Of a DNA stretch of 64,000 bases, positions 24,574 through 33,849 are shown one piece after another; positions within the stretch are counted from its first letter, which is position 1, and every line of letters starts with the position of its first letter. Source of the stretch: Salinilacustrithrix sp003476595 (GTDB lineage Bacteria > Actinomycetota > Acidimicrobiia > Acidimicrobiales > Salinilacustritrichaceae); NCBI GenBank assembly GCA_963972525.1, contig CAXAUZ010000016.1, forward strand, positions 1 to 64,000. Direction: 5' to 3'. The notes beneath the pieces are model-generated. The model made no database searches. It was not told where the DNA came from and saw only the letters and a list, made by a program, of their open reading frames with translations. A program made the position numbers and the translations under genes.

Positions 24574-25521
24574 TCACTCCTCCAGCGTCCGGCCGGTGAG
24601 CGCGAGGAACACGTCCTCCAGCGACGCCCGGCGGGTGAGCTCGGTGAGCGGCTCGATGCTGCGCTCGGCCAGGGCGCGGTGGGTGGCCTCGGCGTCGCGG
24701 GTGTAGAGGAGCAGGCGGTCGGCGAGCACCTCGATGCGCTCGGCGGCCTCCCCGGCGGAGGACAGCGCCGCCTCCTGCTCGGCCGGCTCGGCGAAGCGCA
24801 GCTCGATGACCTCGGGCGTGACGTGGCGGTGGATGAGCTCGCGCGGTGAGCCCTCGTCGACGATGCGGCCCTGGTCCATGACCACGAGGCGATCGCACAG
24901 CTGCTCGGCCTCGTCCATGTAGTGGGTGGTGATGATCAGCGTGACACCGCGCCGCTTGAGCCCGTAGAGCCGGTCCCAGAGCAGGTGGCGGGCCTGGGGG
25001 TCGAGGCCGGTGGTGGGCTCGTCGAGCAGGACGAGGTCGGGGTCGTTGATGAGCGCGCGGGCGATGGTGAGGCGACGCTTCATCCCGCCCGAGAGTGGGT
25101 CGACCCGGTCGTCGCGACGGTCGGTGAGGCGGGCGAACTCGAGCAGCTCCTGGGCCCGCTCCCGCAGCACCCGGCGGGGCAGGCCGAAGTAGCGGCCGTA
25201 GACGATGAAGTTGTCCCAGACCGACAGCTCGGTGTCGAGGTTGTCCTCCTGGGGCACCACGCCGATGCGGCTGCGGATGGCGGGCCCGTCGGTGCGCGGG
25301 TCGAGGTGCAGCACGGACAGCTCGCCCCCCGTGGAGGGCGACACGCAGCTGATCATCCGCATGGTCGAGGTCTTGCCGGCGCCGTTGGGACCGAGGAAGC
25401 CGAACACCTCGCCCCGGCGGACCTCGAAGTCGATGCCGTCCACCGCGACGAAGTCGTCGAAGTGCTTCGTCAGGCCACGGGCCCGCACGAGCGCGTCGGG
25501 GTGGAGGGGTCCGTCAACCAT
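24574..25521 (-). CDS. ABC transporter ATP-binding protein (DrrA/NodI type)
   Basis: A 315-aa ATPase. Walker A GPNGAGKT is near residue 47, the Q-loop VVPQEDNLD near 95, signature LSGGMKRRL near 145, Walker B LVLLDEPTTGLD, and the switch His in TTHYMDEAE. A C-terminal extension (about 230-315) is typical of DrrA/NodI exporters. ATG 25521 begins the first plausible residues; the longer open frame upstream is antisense to the ABC-F gene. It is the first gene of the exporter operon. Confidence 0.93.
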   Translation of the reverse strand: MVDGPLHPDALVRARGLTKHFDDFVAVDGIDFEVRRGEVFGFLGPNGAGKTSTMRMISCVSPSTGGELSVLHLDPRTDGPAIRSRIGVVPQEDNLDTELSVWDNFIVYGRYFGLPRRVLRERAQELLEFARLTDRRDDRVDPLSGGMKRRLTIARALINDPDLVLLDEPTTGLDPQARHLLWDRLYGLKRRGVTLIITTHYMDEAEQLCDRLVVMDQGRIVDEGSPRELIHRHVTPEVIELRFAEPAEQEAALSSAGEAAERIEVLADRLLLYTRDAEATHRALAERSIEPLTELTRRASLEDVFLALTGRTLEE

Positions 25522-25605
25522 CGGAGCGACCGTATCGGCCGGACGTGACCACGACGACGATCTGTTTCGCGGCTTCGCGGAGCACCTCCGTAGGCTCGAA
25601 CGGCC

Positions 25606-27597
25606 ATGCTCACCGCCTCCGGACTCTCCCTCGCGCACGGAAGTCGCGTCCTGTTCGAGGACGTGACGCTGTCGCTGTCGACCGGGCGGCGGGTCGCGAT
25701 GGTCGGCGGCAACGGCCAGGGGAAGACCTCGCTGCTCAGCATCCTCGTCGGCGACGCCGAGCCCGACACCGGCTCGGTCACCAAGCCCAAGGACATGCGG
25801 ATCGGCTACCTGGCCCAGGAGATCCCGTCCGAGGACGACGGCACGGTGCTCGACACCGTCCTCGGCGGTCGGCCCGACATCATGCGGCTGCACCACCAGA
25901 TCGTGGAGGGGCCGGCCGACGCCTCCCCCGAGGCGCTGCACGCCTTCGGCGAGGCCCAGACCCAGTACGAGCAGCTCAACGGCTACGCGCTGGAGGCCGA
26001 GGCCCACTCGGTGCTCGCCGGCCTCGGCTTCGCGCCCGACGACGCCGACCGGCAGGTCTCCGAGCTCTCCGGCGGCTGGCGCATGCGCGTCGCCCTCGCC
26101 CGCCTGCTGCTCTCCGGTCCCGATCTGCTCGTGCTCGACGAGCCCACCAACCACCTCGACGTGGACTCCGTCGGCTGGCTCGAGGCCCGGCTGCGGGCGT
26201 GGACCGGCGCGCTGCTGTTCGTCTCCCACGACCGCGACTTCATCGACAACGTCGCCACCCACGTGGTGGAGCTGGCCAACCAGACCCTCACCGAGTACGT
26301 CGGCGGCTTCGCCGAGTTCGTCGTGCAGCGCGAGGAGCGCATCGCCCAGCTCGAGGCGCAGGCGGCGAGCCAGGCCAAGGCCCGGGCCCAGACCGAGCGC
26401 TTCGTCGAGCGGTTCCGGTACAAGGCCACCAAGGCCCGCCAGGTGCAGAGCCGCATCAAGATGCTGGAGAAGCTCGAGAAGATCGAGATCCCCGATCGCA
26501 AGGAGCTGCAGGCCCGCTTCCAGTTCCCCGAGCCGCCCCGCACGTCCCGGGTGGTGGCCGAGCTGTCGCACATGACCGCCGGCTACGGCGACACGCCGAT
26601 CCTGCGCGACGTGTCCGTGCACGTCGAGCGGGGCCAGAAGATCGCCCTGGTCGGCCCGAACGGCGCCGGCAAGACCACGCTGCTGAAGATGCTGCTCGGC
26701 GACCTGCCCCCGATGGAGGGCACGGCCGAGGTCGGCCAGTCGGTCACCGTCGCCCGCTTCGAGCAGCACCAGGCCGACGAGCTCGACCCGAACCAGACCG
26801 TGCTGCAGGTCGCCCGCGACGGCATCGGCAGCGACACGCCCCGCGGCAAGTCGCTGCGCACCTACCTGGGGTCCTTCGGGTTCCGCGACGACGCGGTCGA
26901 GCGCCAGGTCGGTGTCCTGTCCGGCGGCGAGCGCACCCGCCTCGCCCTGGCCAAGGCGATGGCCGAGCCCGCCGGCCTGCTGATCCTCGACGAGCCCACC
27001 AACCACCTCGACCTGGCCAGCTGCGACATGCTCGAGGACGCCCTCAAGGTGTACCCGGGCACCGTCCTGCTGGTCACCCACGACCGATACCTGATCCGCT
27101 CGGTCGCCGACGACCTCATCGAGGTCCGCGACGGCACGGCCAGGTTCCACCACGGCGTGGACGAGGCCGTGCTCACGCCGACGACCGCCACCACCCGTCG
27201 GGACACCTCGGGGACGCCCGTGAAGAAGGCGTCGTCGGGGTCCGGCGGCCGCCGCGCCGGGAAGGCCGCGAAGGCCAAGGGCCCGGCCCAGCCGGCGAAG
27301 GCCCCGGGCCAGAGCACCCCGAGCGCGCCGAAGCAGAAGGCCAAGGACAAGCAGGGCGGTGGCGGGAGCCAGCAGGACCGGGATCTGCGCAAGCAGGTCA
27401 ACCGGCTCGAGAAGCAGTGGGAGACGGCCGAGGCCAAGGTGGCCGAGCTCCAGGTCGCGCTCGGGAACCCGGACATCTACGCGGATGCCGACAAGCTCAC
27501 CGAGCTCACCACCGCCCTCGACGCAGCCAAGGACGAGGCCGTGCGCCTGATGACCGATTGGGAGCAGGCCGCCTCCCGGCTCGAGCGGTCGGGCTGA
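25606..27597 (+). CDS. ABC-F family ATPase (Uup-like)
   Basis: A 663-aa soluble protein with two ABC ATPase domains and no membrane part. Walker A GGNGQGKTS is near 34 and GPNGAGKTT near 354; signatures are LSGGWRMRVALARLLL and LSGGERTRLALAKAMA, both followed by LDEPTNHLD. A linker lies between the domains, and a basic linker plus coiled coil at about 590-655 resembles the Uup C-terminal domain. ABC-F proteins bind the ribosome E site and relieve stalling; some give antibiotic resistance, which cannot be decided here. TAGGCT lies 9 nt before ATG 25606. Confidence 0.92.
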   Translation: MLTASGLSLAHGSRVLFEDVTLSLSTGRRVAMVGGNGQGKTSLLSILVGDAEPDTGSVTKPKDMRIGYLAQEIPSEDDGTVLDTVLGGRPDIMRLHHQIVEGPADASPEALHAFGEAQTQYEQLNGYALEAEAHSVLAGLGFAPDDADRQVSELSGGWRMRVALARLLLSGPDLLVLDEPTNHLDVDSVGWLEARLRAWTGALLFVSHDRDFIDNVATHVVELANQTLTEYVGGFAEFVVQREERIAQLEAQAASQAKARAQTERFVERFRYKATKARQVQSRIKMLEKLEKIEIPDRKELQARFQFPEPPRTSRVVAELSHMTAGYGDTPILRDVSVHVERGQKIALVGPNGAGKTTLLKMLLGDLPPMEGTAEVGQSVTVARFEQHQADELDPNQTVLQVARDGIGSDTPRGKSLRTYLGSFGFRDDAVERQVGVLSGGERTRLALAKAMAEPAGLLILDEPTNHLDLASCDMLEDALKVYPGTVLLVTHDRYLIRSVADDLIEVRDGTARFHHGVDEAVLTPTTATTRRDTSGTPVKKASSGSGGRRAGKAAKAKGPAQPAKAPGQSTPSAPKQKAKDKQGGGGSQQDRDLRKQVNRLEKQWETAEAKVAELQVALGNPDIYADADKLTELTTALDAAKDEAVRLMTDWEQAASRLERSG

Positions 27598-27617
27598 ACC
27601 GCAACGCGCCCCAGATC

Positions 27618-27671
27618 CCGGAACCGGGTCGCGGTGCGCGCATCGGAGGCGTGTGGCGCGGCCCAGAACGG
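27618..27671. repeat. Intergenic palindrome B2 (family B, 54 bp)
   Basis: Related to 40916-40968 (reverse complement): shared blocks GCGGTGCGCGC, GGAGGCGTGT and GGCCCAGAACGG. It lies 20 nt past the ABC-F stop. Its left arm is less perfect than in B1 and B3. Confidence 0.65.
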
Positions 27672-27701
27672 CTCCGGGTCACCCCCTAGAGTCGCCGACC
27701 C

Positions 27702-28292
27702 ATGTTGGACCACGTCTTCACCGACGCGATCGGTGCCCTCCGAGACGCCCTCGAGGCGGCGATGCTCGAGCGGATGACGGCGGAGGAGCGGTTCCAGGTC
27801 GACGTGCTCCTCGGCGACACCACCTGGGAGACGTCCTACGGCCTCCCCGGCGAGGGCAACCCGCCGCGGGTGCGGGCCGACATCACGCTCGACTGGCCCA
27901 CGTGGTCGCAGTCGGCGTTCCGGTCGTGGCTGCGCAACGAGGAGCTCGACGACGACCCCCGCATCGAGATCAGCATCGTGCTCCGGCTCCAGCGCCTCGT
28001 CGAGCTGCCCCGCCCCGACCAGGTGACCGCGGTGCTCCCCGTCGACAGCCCGTCGGTCGGCCCGGACCAGCTGCACCGCACCGCACCCACGGTGGAGACC
28101 GCCTACACGGCCGAGCTCGAGCCGGTCAGCCACGCGCTCGAGCTGGCCTACGAGGGCACCTACGACCTGGACGACAAGGCGCTCGGCGACGGGGCCATCC
28201 TCGACGACCACTTCTCCGCCCTCGGCGGCTGGATCGCGTCGATGCTCGTCCGCCTCGGCGACCTGCCCCTCGCCTACCACGACCCCTACTGA
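27702..28292 (+). CDS. Hypothetical protein
   Basis: A 196-aa protein I do not recognise. It is acidic, mixed alpha/beta, with Trp-containing stretches VDVLLGDTTWETSYGLPGEGNPPRVRADITLDWPTWSQ and an acidic EELDDDPRIEISIVLRLQRL. No signal peptide or membrane segment is evident. The ending ILDDHFSALGGWIASMLVRLGDLPLAYHDPY looks amphipathic. TAGAGT lies 9 nt before ATG 27702. The enoyl-CoA hydratase gene starts 20 nt downstream, probably in the same transcript. Confidence 0.7.
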   Translation: MLDHVFTDAIGALRDALEAAMLERMTAEERFQVDVLLGDTTWETSYGLPGEGNPPRVRADITLDWPTWSQSAFRSWLRNEELDDDPRIEISIVLRLQRLVELPRPDQVTAVLPVDSPSVGPDQLHRTAPTVETAYTAELEPVSHALELAYEGTYDLDDKALGDGAILDDHFSALGGWIASMLVRLGDLPLAYHDPY

Positions 28293-28312
28293 CCGAACCC
28301 ACGGAGCCCGCC

Positions 28313-29101
28313 ATGTCCGATCCCGTCGTCCTCGTCGAGCGCAGCGACGCCGTCGCCACCGTCACCCTCAACCGCCCCGGCGCCCGCAACGCCCTGAGCC
28401 GGGAGCTGCGCAAGGAGCTCTGGCAGGCCATGTCCGAGCTGGAGGCCGACGTGAACGTGGCCGCCGTCGTCCTCACCGGCGCCGACCCCGCGTTCTGCGC
28501 CGGCCTGGACCTGAAGGAGCTCGCGTCGACCGCCGGCGCCGCGCTGGGCGAGACGGGCGCCACCGGTGACACCGCCAGCGGCCGCGGCCCCATCCCCCCG
28601 ATGGAGACCCCGGTCATCGGTGCGATCAACGGCGTGGCCATCACCGGCGGGTTCGAGGTCGCCCTGGCCTGCGACTTCCTGATCGCCTCCGAGCGGGCCG
28701 CCTTCGCCGACACCCACGCCCGCATGGGGATCATGCCCGGCTGGGGCCTGACCGTGCTCCTGCCCGAGGCCGTCGGCTACCGGCGGGCCAAGGAGCTGTC
28801 CACCACCGGCAACTTCCTCGATGCGCCGACCGCGCTGACGTGGGGCCTGGTCAACCACGTCGTGCCCCACGACGAGCTCGTGCCCTTCGCCCAGCAGCTC
28901 GCCGCCGACATCGCCTCCAACGACCAGGCCGGCGTGCGCCGCATGCTCCAGACCTACGACGAAGGCGTGCTGGTCGACGGCCGGGAGGCCTGGGCCATCG
29001 AGGGTCGGGTGGCCGGCGAGTGGCAGGCCGGCGGGCGCGACGGCGCCGACCTCGAGGCACGGCGCAAGGCGGTCACCGAGCGGGGCCGCTCCCAGGTCTG
29101 A
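28313..29101 (+). CDS. Enoyl-CoA hydratase/isomerase family protein
   Basis: A 262-aa crotonase-fold enzyme acting on acyl-CoA. The fold start is VTLNRPGARNALS near 20, the oxyanion-hole segment AFCAGLDLKEL near 62, and GAINGVAITGGFEVALACD near 105. At the second catalytic position (about 135) it has FADTHARMGIMPGWG, so one Glu of typical hydratases may be replaced and the reaction is uncertain. An ACGGAG ribosome site precedes ATG 28313. Confidence 0.88.
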   Translation: MSDPVVLVERSDAVATVTLNRPGARNALSRELRKELWQAMSELEADVNVAAVVLTGADPAFCAGLDLKELASTAGAALGETGATGDTASGRGPIPPMETPVIGAINGVAITGGFEVALACDFLIASERAAFADTHARMGIMPGWGLTVLLPEAVGYRRAKELSTTGNFLDAPTALTWGLVNHVVPHDELVPFAQQLAADIASNDQAGVRRMLQTYDEGVLVDGREAWAIEGRVAGEWQAGGRDGADLEARRKAVTERGRSQV

Positions 29102-29111
29102 CGCGGAACCG

Positions 29112-29268
29112 CGCATCTCGGTCATCACCCTCGGGGTGCAGGACATCGATCGGGCCCGGCGCTTCTCCGAGGCGCTCGGCTGGTCGGGCGAGCCCCCGAC
29201 GGCGAGGTCGGGTTCTTCCACACCCGATCTGGCGCCTCGACGACGACGGGACCGTCCACCTCCGCTGA
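29112..29268 (+). pseudogene. Decayed VOC/glyoxalase-like gene
   Basis: Remnant of a gene that would encode about 130-140 aa. Frame one reads RISVITLGVQDIDRARRF and SEALGWSGEP, the typical start of this VOC family; the next codons (DGEVGFFHT) are one base out of frame; and the end HPIWRLDDDGTVHLR plus stop is in a third frame. About 80 middle codons are missing and there is no start codon. It lies directly behind the enoyl-CoA hydratase stop and opposite the end of the ThiQ gene. Confidence 0.7.
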
Positions 29269-29278
29269 ACCGTGGGGA

Positions 29279-30304
29279 TCAGCGGGCCATCACGTGGACG
29301 CCGGCGGGGTCGACGTCGAGGGCGACGGCATCGCCGACGGCCCACCGGGGTTCGGCCAGCACGTCGAGCATGACCCCGCCGGCGTCGACCACGGCGACCG
29401 GCGTGCCGCTGCGGTAGAGCAACCCGCAGACGACGCTTCGCACGTCGCCGTCCGAGGTCGGGACCAGCGCCGAGGGTGGCACCAGGACGCCCACGTCGCC
29501 GCGTGCGCGCCCCACATCGACCGGGAGCACCCCGAGGGCGGTCTCCACGCCGCCCTCCACGACTCGCCCCGCCAGCACGTTGCGCTGACCGACGAGGCCG
29601 GCGACGGCGGTGGACACCGGTGCGGCGATGACCTCGCCCGGCGTCCCCACCTGCGCGATGGCGCCGTCGAGCAGCACGGCGATGCGGTCGCCGAGCGCGG
29701 CCGCCTCGGTCGGGTCGTGGGTCACGGCCACGACCGTGACGTCGAGCTCGTCGAACAGCGACCGCAGCTCGACGAGCAGGCGCTCCCGCAGCAGCTGGTC
29801 GAGCGCGGCCAGGGGTTCGTCGAGGAGGACGACCTCGGGACGGGGCGCCAGCGCCCGGGCCAGCGCCACCCGCTGCGCCTCGCCGCCGGACAGGGTCGCC
29901 GGGTCGCGGTGCTCGTAGCCCGAGAGCCCGACGACGCCGAGTGCGTCCCGGACCCGCACGGACCGCTCCGCCCGGTCGACGCCCGCCATGCGCAGGCCGA
30001 ACCCGACGTTGCCGGCCACGTCGAGGTGCGGGAACAGCGCCTGGTCCTGGAACACGACCCCGACGCCCCGGCGGTGGGCCGGCCGGTGGGTGACCTCGTC
30101 GCCGCCGAGGTGCACCGAGCCGACATCGGGCTGCTCGAGCCCCGCGACGATGCGCAGCAGCGTCGACTTGCCGCTGCCCGACGGGCCCAGCAGCGCGAGC
30201 GTGCTGCCGTCCTCGACGGTGAGGTCGACGCCGTCGAGGACGGTGAGGGCACCGAACGCCTTGGAGACGCCGCGGACGGTCAGCGACGACACGTCAGAAG
30301 CCAC
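29279..30304 (-). CDS. thiQ: Thiamine (or iron) ABC transporter ATP-binding protein
   Basis: A 341-aa ATPase. Walker A GPSGSGKST is at 40-48, Q-loop VVFQDQALFPHLDVAGNVGFGL, signature LSGGEAQRVALARALAP, Walker B VVLLDEPLAALD, and switch His in VTHDPTEAA. After about 235 there is an OB-like TOBE-type tail, as in FbpC and PotA, so by sequence alone it could be an iron transporter. The TPP riboswitch and thiN at the operon head make thiamine the better guess. GTG 30304 overlaps the permease stop by 11 nt; a second GTG at 30292 is possible. Confidence 0.85.
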   Translation of the reverse strand: MASDVSSLTVRGVSKAFGALTVLDGVDLTVEDGSTLALLGPSGSGKSTLLRIVAGLEQPDVGSVHLGGDEVTHRPAHRRGVGVVFQDQALFPHLDVAGNVGFGLRMAGVDRAERSVRVRDALGVVGLSGYEHRDPATLSGGEAQRVALARALAPRPEVVLLDEPLAALDQLLRERLLVELRSLFDELDVTVVAVTHDPTEAAALGDRIAVLLDGAIAQVGTPGEVIAAPVSTAVAGLVGQRNVLAGRVVEGGVETALGVLPVDVGRARGDVGVLVPPSALVPTSDGDVRSVVCGLLYRSGTPVAVVDAGGVMLDVLAEPRWAVGDAVALDVDPAGVHVMAR

Positions 30305-31967
30305 CGACGCGAGCGTCGCCGACGCGATCCACGAGCAGCATCACCGCGGCGGTCAGGGCGAGCAGGACGGTGGAGAGCGCCATCGCCTGGCCGACGTTCA
30401 GCGCCCCGGGCTGGGAGAGCGCTCGGAAGATGGCCACGGGAACGGTCGGCGCATCGGCCCGGGCGATGAACACCGTGGCGCCGAACTCCCCGAGGGAGAT
30501 GGCGTAGGCGAAGCCGAGCGCGCCGAGCGCGGGCCGGCGCAGCAGGCGGGCGTCGACCTCCCACCACACCCGGTGCGGCGGCGCCCCGAGCGCTGCGGCC
30601 GCCTCCCGCAGGCGGGCGGGCACGGCGTCGAGCGCGGGCAGCAGCGTGCGGACGACGAAGGGGATGGCGATCACGGCCTGGGCGGCGGGGATCAGCAGCG
30701 GCGAGGTCCGCAGGTCCAGCGGGGGCTCGTCCAGCGCGATGAGGAACCCGAACCCGACGGTCACGGCGCTGACGCCGAGCGGCAGCATGAACGACGAGTC
30801 CGCGACCCCGCGGGCCCGACCCCCGAGGCGGTGCAGGCCGACGGCCGCGAGGCCGCCGACGACCAGCGCGGTCGTGGCGGCGGCCGCCCCGATGACCAGC
30901 GAGTTCCGCACCGCCTCGGCGGGTGGCACGAACAGCGCGCTCCCCCGACCGGTGGAGCCCAGCGCCCGGTAGTAGCCCAGGCCGGGTCCGCCGGCGGTGT
31001 CGAACGAGCGCCAGACGAGGGTGGCGATCGGGACCCCGACCAGCAGCGCGGCCGAGGCGATGGTGGCCGCCACCCCCCAGTGCTCGGCCCCGGCCGGCCG
31101 GTGCAGGACGGATCGACCGGCGCGGGTGCGGGCGCTGCCCCGACGGGCACCGGCCCGCCGGTAGAGCGCCAGCGCGGCGATGACCGCAACGAGCTGCAGC
31201 AGGGACAGCACCGATGCCGTGCGCAGGTCCAGCAGCTGGGTGGTGAGGCGGTGGATCTCCACCTCGATGGTGGCGATGCGCGGCCCGCCGAGGATCTTGA
31301 CGACCCCGAAGGAGGTGAAGGTGAACAGGAAGACGATGGATGCCGCCCCGGCCAGCGCCGGCCGCAGCTGGGGCAGGGTGACGGTGCGGAACGTGGTCCA
31401 GCGGTCGGCCCCGAGGGTGCGGGCGGCGTCCTCGGCGGCCGGGTCGACGGCCATCCACGTCGCGCCGACCGTGCGGGCGACCACGGCGTAGTTGAAGAAC
31501 ACGTGGGCGAGGATCACGGCGGTGGCGGTGCGCCGCAGGTCCACGTCGAAGCCGACCACGCCGCCGAGCGCGGCCACCGGTCCGTCGGGGCCGAGCACGG
31601 CCAGGAAGGCCGTGCCGACCACCACGGTGGGCAGCACGAACGGGACGATCAGGGCGGCGACCAGCAGCGAGCGGCCGGGGAACCGGATGCGCCCGATCAG
31701 CCACGCCGCCGGCAGGGCCGCCACGACGGTGACGGCCGTGGACAGCACCGCCTGCCAGAGCGTGAACCACGCCACCGACCGGGTGGTGGGCGACGTCAGC
31801 ACCTCGCCCACCGCACCGAGGTCCCAGCGGCCGCCCGCACGCAGCCCGGTGGAGATCAGCGTCGCCACCGGTACGGCGAAGAACACGCCGAGGAACGCCA
31901 CCGGCACCGCGAAGGCGGCGGCGGTGACGGCCCGGGGGGCGCGGCCGGTTCGCTCGGCGGTGTTCAC
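30294..31967 (-). CDS. thiP: Thiamine ABC transporter permease (two-domain)
   Basis: A 557-aa membrane protein with about 12 segments, made of two homologous permease halves (about 15-285 and 300-557). Each half has an EAA-type loop with AAEDAARTLGADRWTTFRTVTLPQL near 160 and REAAAALGAPPHRVWWEV near 455. This fused ThiP/FbpB layout fits a thiamine or iron importer. It follows the binding-protein gene by 7 nt and overlaps the ATPase gene. Confidence 0.88.
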   Translation of the reverse strand: MNTAERTGRAPRAVTAAAFAVPVAFLGVFFAVPVATLISTGLRAGGRWDLGAVGEVLTSPTTRSVAWFTLWQAVLSTAVTVVAALPAAWLIGRIRFPGRSLLVAALIVPFVLPTVVVGTAFLAVLGPDGPVAALGGVVGFDVDLRRTATAVILAHVFFNYAVVARTVGATWMAVDPAAEDAARTLGADRWTTFRTVTLPQLRPALAGAASIVFLFTFTSFGVVKILGGPRIATIEVEIHRLTTQLLDLRTASVLSLLQLVAVIAALALYRRAGARRGSARTRAGRSVLHRPAGAEHWGVAATIASAALLVGVPIATLVWRSFDTAGGPGLGYYRALGSTGRGSALFVPPAEAVRNSLVIGAAAATTALVVGGLAAVGLHRLGGRARGVADSSFMLPLGVSAVTVGFGFLIALDEPPLDLRTSPLLIPAAQAVIAIPFVVRTLLPALDAVPARLREAAAALGAPPHRVWWEVDARLLRRPALGALGFAYAISLGEFGATVFIARADAPTVPVAIFRALSQPGALNVGQAMALSTVLLALTAAVMLLVDRVGDARVGGF

Positions 31968-31974
31968 GTGCCGA

Positions 31975-33054
31975 TCATCGCAGCACGATCTCGGTCCACT
32001 CCTCGATCCATGCGTCGCGGTTCTCGGCGACCACGTCGGCGTCGAGCAGGTACGGGTCCTGCGGTTGGGCGCCGTGCTCGACGAACTCCGCCGGGAGCTC
32101 CACGTCGATCACCGGGTAGACGAACATGTTCAGCGGGACGTCCTCCTGGAACGTCGGCGAGAGCAGGAAGTCGATGAGCTGCCGGGCGGCCTCCTCGTGC
32201 TCGGTGCCGGCCAGGATCCCGGCGAACTCGATCTGTCGGTAGCAGGAGCCCTCCACGACGCCGGTGGGCGCCTCGTCGAGCGGCTCCTCGGCGAAGATGA
32301 CCTCGGCCGGGGGGCTCGACGCGTAGCTCACCACGATGGGCCGGTCGCCGGGGCTGCCGGCAGCACCGGAGAAGCTGCCGTAGTACGCCTCCTCCCAGCC
32401 CGCGGCCACCTCCACGTCGTTGGCCCGCAGGGCCCGCCAGTGGTCCTGCCAGCCGTCCTCGCCGAACTCGGCGACGGTGGCCAGCAGGTAGGCGAGGCCG
32501 GGTGAGGACGTGGCGGGGTTCTCGACCACGAGCGTGCCGGCGTAGGCGGGGTCGGCCAGGTCGGCGAGGTCGGTCGGCGGCTCCAGCCCGGCCTCGGCCA
32601 GGCCCGCCTTGTCGTAGTTGAGGCACACGTCGCCGGTGTCGATCGGCGTCACCCGGTGCTCGGGGTCAAGAACCAGCGACTCGTCGACGCCCTCGAGGGC
32701 CGGGGACTCGTAGGCCAGGAACAGGTCCTCGTCGAGGGCACGCGAGAGGAAGGTGCTGTCCACGCCGAACAGGACGTCGCCCTGGGGCGAGCCCTTCGTG
32801 AGGATCGCCTGGTTCAGCATGGAGCCGGCATCGCCGGACGGGAGGAGCTCGACGGTGACGCCGGTGTCCTCGGTGAACGCGGCCAGCACCTCCTCGGACA
32901 CGTCGAAGCTGTCGTGGGTCAGCATCGTGATGCTGGTGGCCGCCACGCCCTCGGGGTCCGGCGCGGGCTCGGCGGTGTCGTCATCGTCGCCGCACGCCGC
33001 CACGACCAGCGCGGCGGCGAGCAGGGCGGACAGGGTTCGTCGGGTCGACGTCAC
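31975..33054 (-). CDS. thiB: Thiamine-binding lipoprotein of the ABC transporter
   Basis: A 359-aa exported lipoprotein: signal peptide 1-20 and lipobox VVAAC with Cys 21, followed by an acidic linker. The mature part resembles ThiB: TSITMLTHDSFDVSEEVLAAF at its start, then DVLFGVDSTFLSRAL near 95, and DTGDVCLNYDKAGL, all typical of thiamine-binding proteins. GTG 33054 makes a GTGA overlap with thiN, putting transport and pyrophosphorylation under the same riboswitch. Confidence 0.9.
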   Translation of the reverse strand: MTSTRRTLSALLAAALVVAACGDDDDTAEPAPDPEGVAATSITMLTHDSFDVSEEVLAAFTEDTGVTVELLPSGDAGSMLNQAILTKGSPQGDVLFGVDSTFLSRALDEDLFLAYESPALEGVDESLVLDPEHRVTPIDTGDVCLNYDKAGLAEAGLEPPTDLADLADPAYAGTLVVENPATSSPGLAYLLATVAEFGEDGWQDHWRALRANDVEVAAGWEEAYYGSFSGAAGSPGDRPIVVSYASSPPAEVIFAEEPLDEAPTGVVEGSCYRQIEFAGILAGTEHEEAARQLIDFLLSPTFQEDVPLNMFVYPVIDVELPAEFVEHGAQPQDPYLLDADVVAENRDAWIEEWTEIVLR

Positions 33055-33728
33055 GGGGTCTCCTCGGTTCGGGGGGTGATGCAGAGCACGGCGCCGGCGT
33101 GGACGCGCAGGTCGAACGGGCTGCCGGTGGCCTCGTTGCTGACGCCACGGGTGGTGCCGGCGGCGAGCGGGGCGCGGTCCAGGGGCCAGCGCACCCCGCT
33201 GACCGACACCGTCGCCGCGCCGTGGACGGGCACGATCGACACGATCCCGCCCGCCGGCAGCTGCCCGGCGAGGCGGTCCCGGACCACCCACGCCCGCCCC
33301 TGGGCGAGCACGAGCTCGATGTCGAGGTCGGCGAAGGGCTCCGCCGCGGCCAGCAGCAGGTTGGCCAGGGCGTGGTCGGGACGGCCGCCCTCGAGGCCGA
33401 GCACCAGCACCCGACGTCCGGGCGCAGGGTTCGCCGGCGCGAGCTCGGCCGCGACCTCCAGCGCCAGCTCGAGGTCGGTGGCGTCCTTGGCCATCGGGTG
33501 CACGCGCACGTCCGAGACCTCGGCAGCGAGGGCCGACCGTCCGGCGGCGGACACCGAGTCGAAGTCCCCCACCGCGACGTCGACCTCCCAGCCCAGCCCC
33601 CGGGCCAGGTCCACGCCCGCATCGGCCGCGACGACGCGGGCCGATGCGGGCACGACGGCCACGAGGCCGGGCGCGACCGGTTCGCCTCCGGCGACGACGA
33701 CGATGTCGGGCGGACGATCGAGGTCCAC
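33051..33728 (-). CDS. thiN: Thiamine pyrophosphokinase
   Basis: Converts imported thiamine to thiamine pyrophosphate. It is 225 aa, normal for ThiN. The conserved VVAADAGVDLARGLGWEVDVAVGDFDSVS (about 32-60), AKDATDLELAL near 83, and GLEGGRPDHALANLLL near 110 contain the Asp and Arg/His residues of the active site. GTG 33728 is chosen because GGAGGG lies 6 nt upstream, inside the 3' strand of the TPP riboswitch; the longer open frame runs through the riboswitch. First gene of thiN-thiB-thiP-thiQ. Confidence 0.92.
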   Translation of the reverse strand: MDLDRPPDIVVVAGGEPVAPGLVAVVPASARVVAADAGVDLARGLGWEVDVAVGDFDSVSAAGRSALAAEVSDVRVHPMAKDATDLELALEVAAELAPANPAPGRRVLVLGLEGGRPDHALANLLLAAAEPFADLDIELVLAQGRAWVVRDRLAGQLPAGGIVSIVPVHGAATVSVSGVRWPLDRAPLAAGTTRGVSNEATGSPFDLRVHAGAVLCITPRTEETP

Positions 33729-33732
33729 GACG

Positions 33733-33830
33733 TTCCCTCCGCTGGCATTACCCAGATCAGGTTCCAGGGTCGGTGACGGCGCTGCGGTCACCCTCTCAGC
33801 CCGGCTGCCCCGAGCTCCCCGCGCCGGAAT
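33733..33830 (-). ncRNA. TPP riboswitch (THI element)
   Basis: Read on the minus strand, the sequence contains the diagnostic TPP-aptamer blocks in order: GGGGCAGCC, then GCTGAGAGGGTG, ACCCTGGAACCTGATCTGG and GTAATGCCAGCGGAGGGAA. The ribosome site GGAGGG of thiN is the 3' end of the aptamer and only 6 nt from GTG 33728, and no terminator follows. Control is therefore probably translational: TPP binding would hide the ribosome site. Confidence 0.95.
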
Positions 33831-33849
33831 CCTGTGCGGCGCGGAGCCG

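Noticed and set aside
29279..33054. The ThiQ-ThiP-ThiB genes as an iron (Fbp-type) importer
   Set aside because: The ATPase alone would allow it, but the TPP riboswitch, the coupled thiN and the ThiB-like binding protein favour thiamine.
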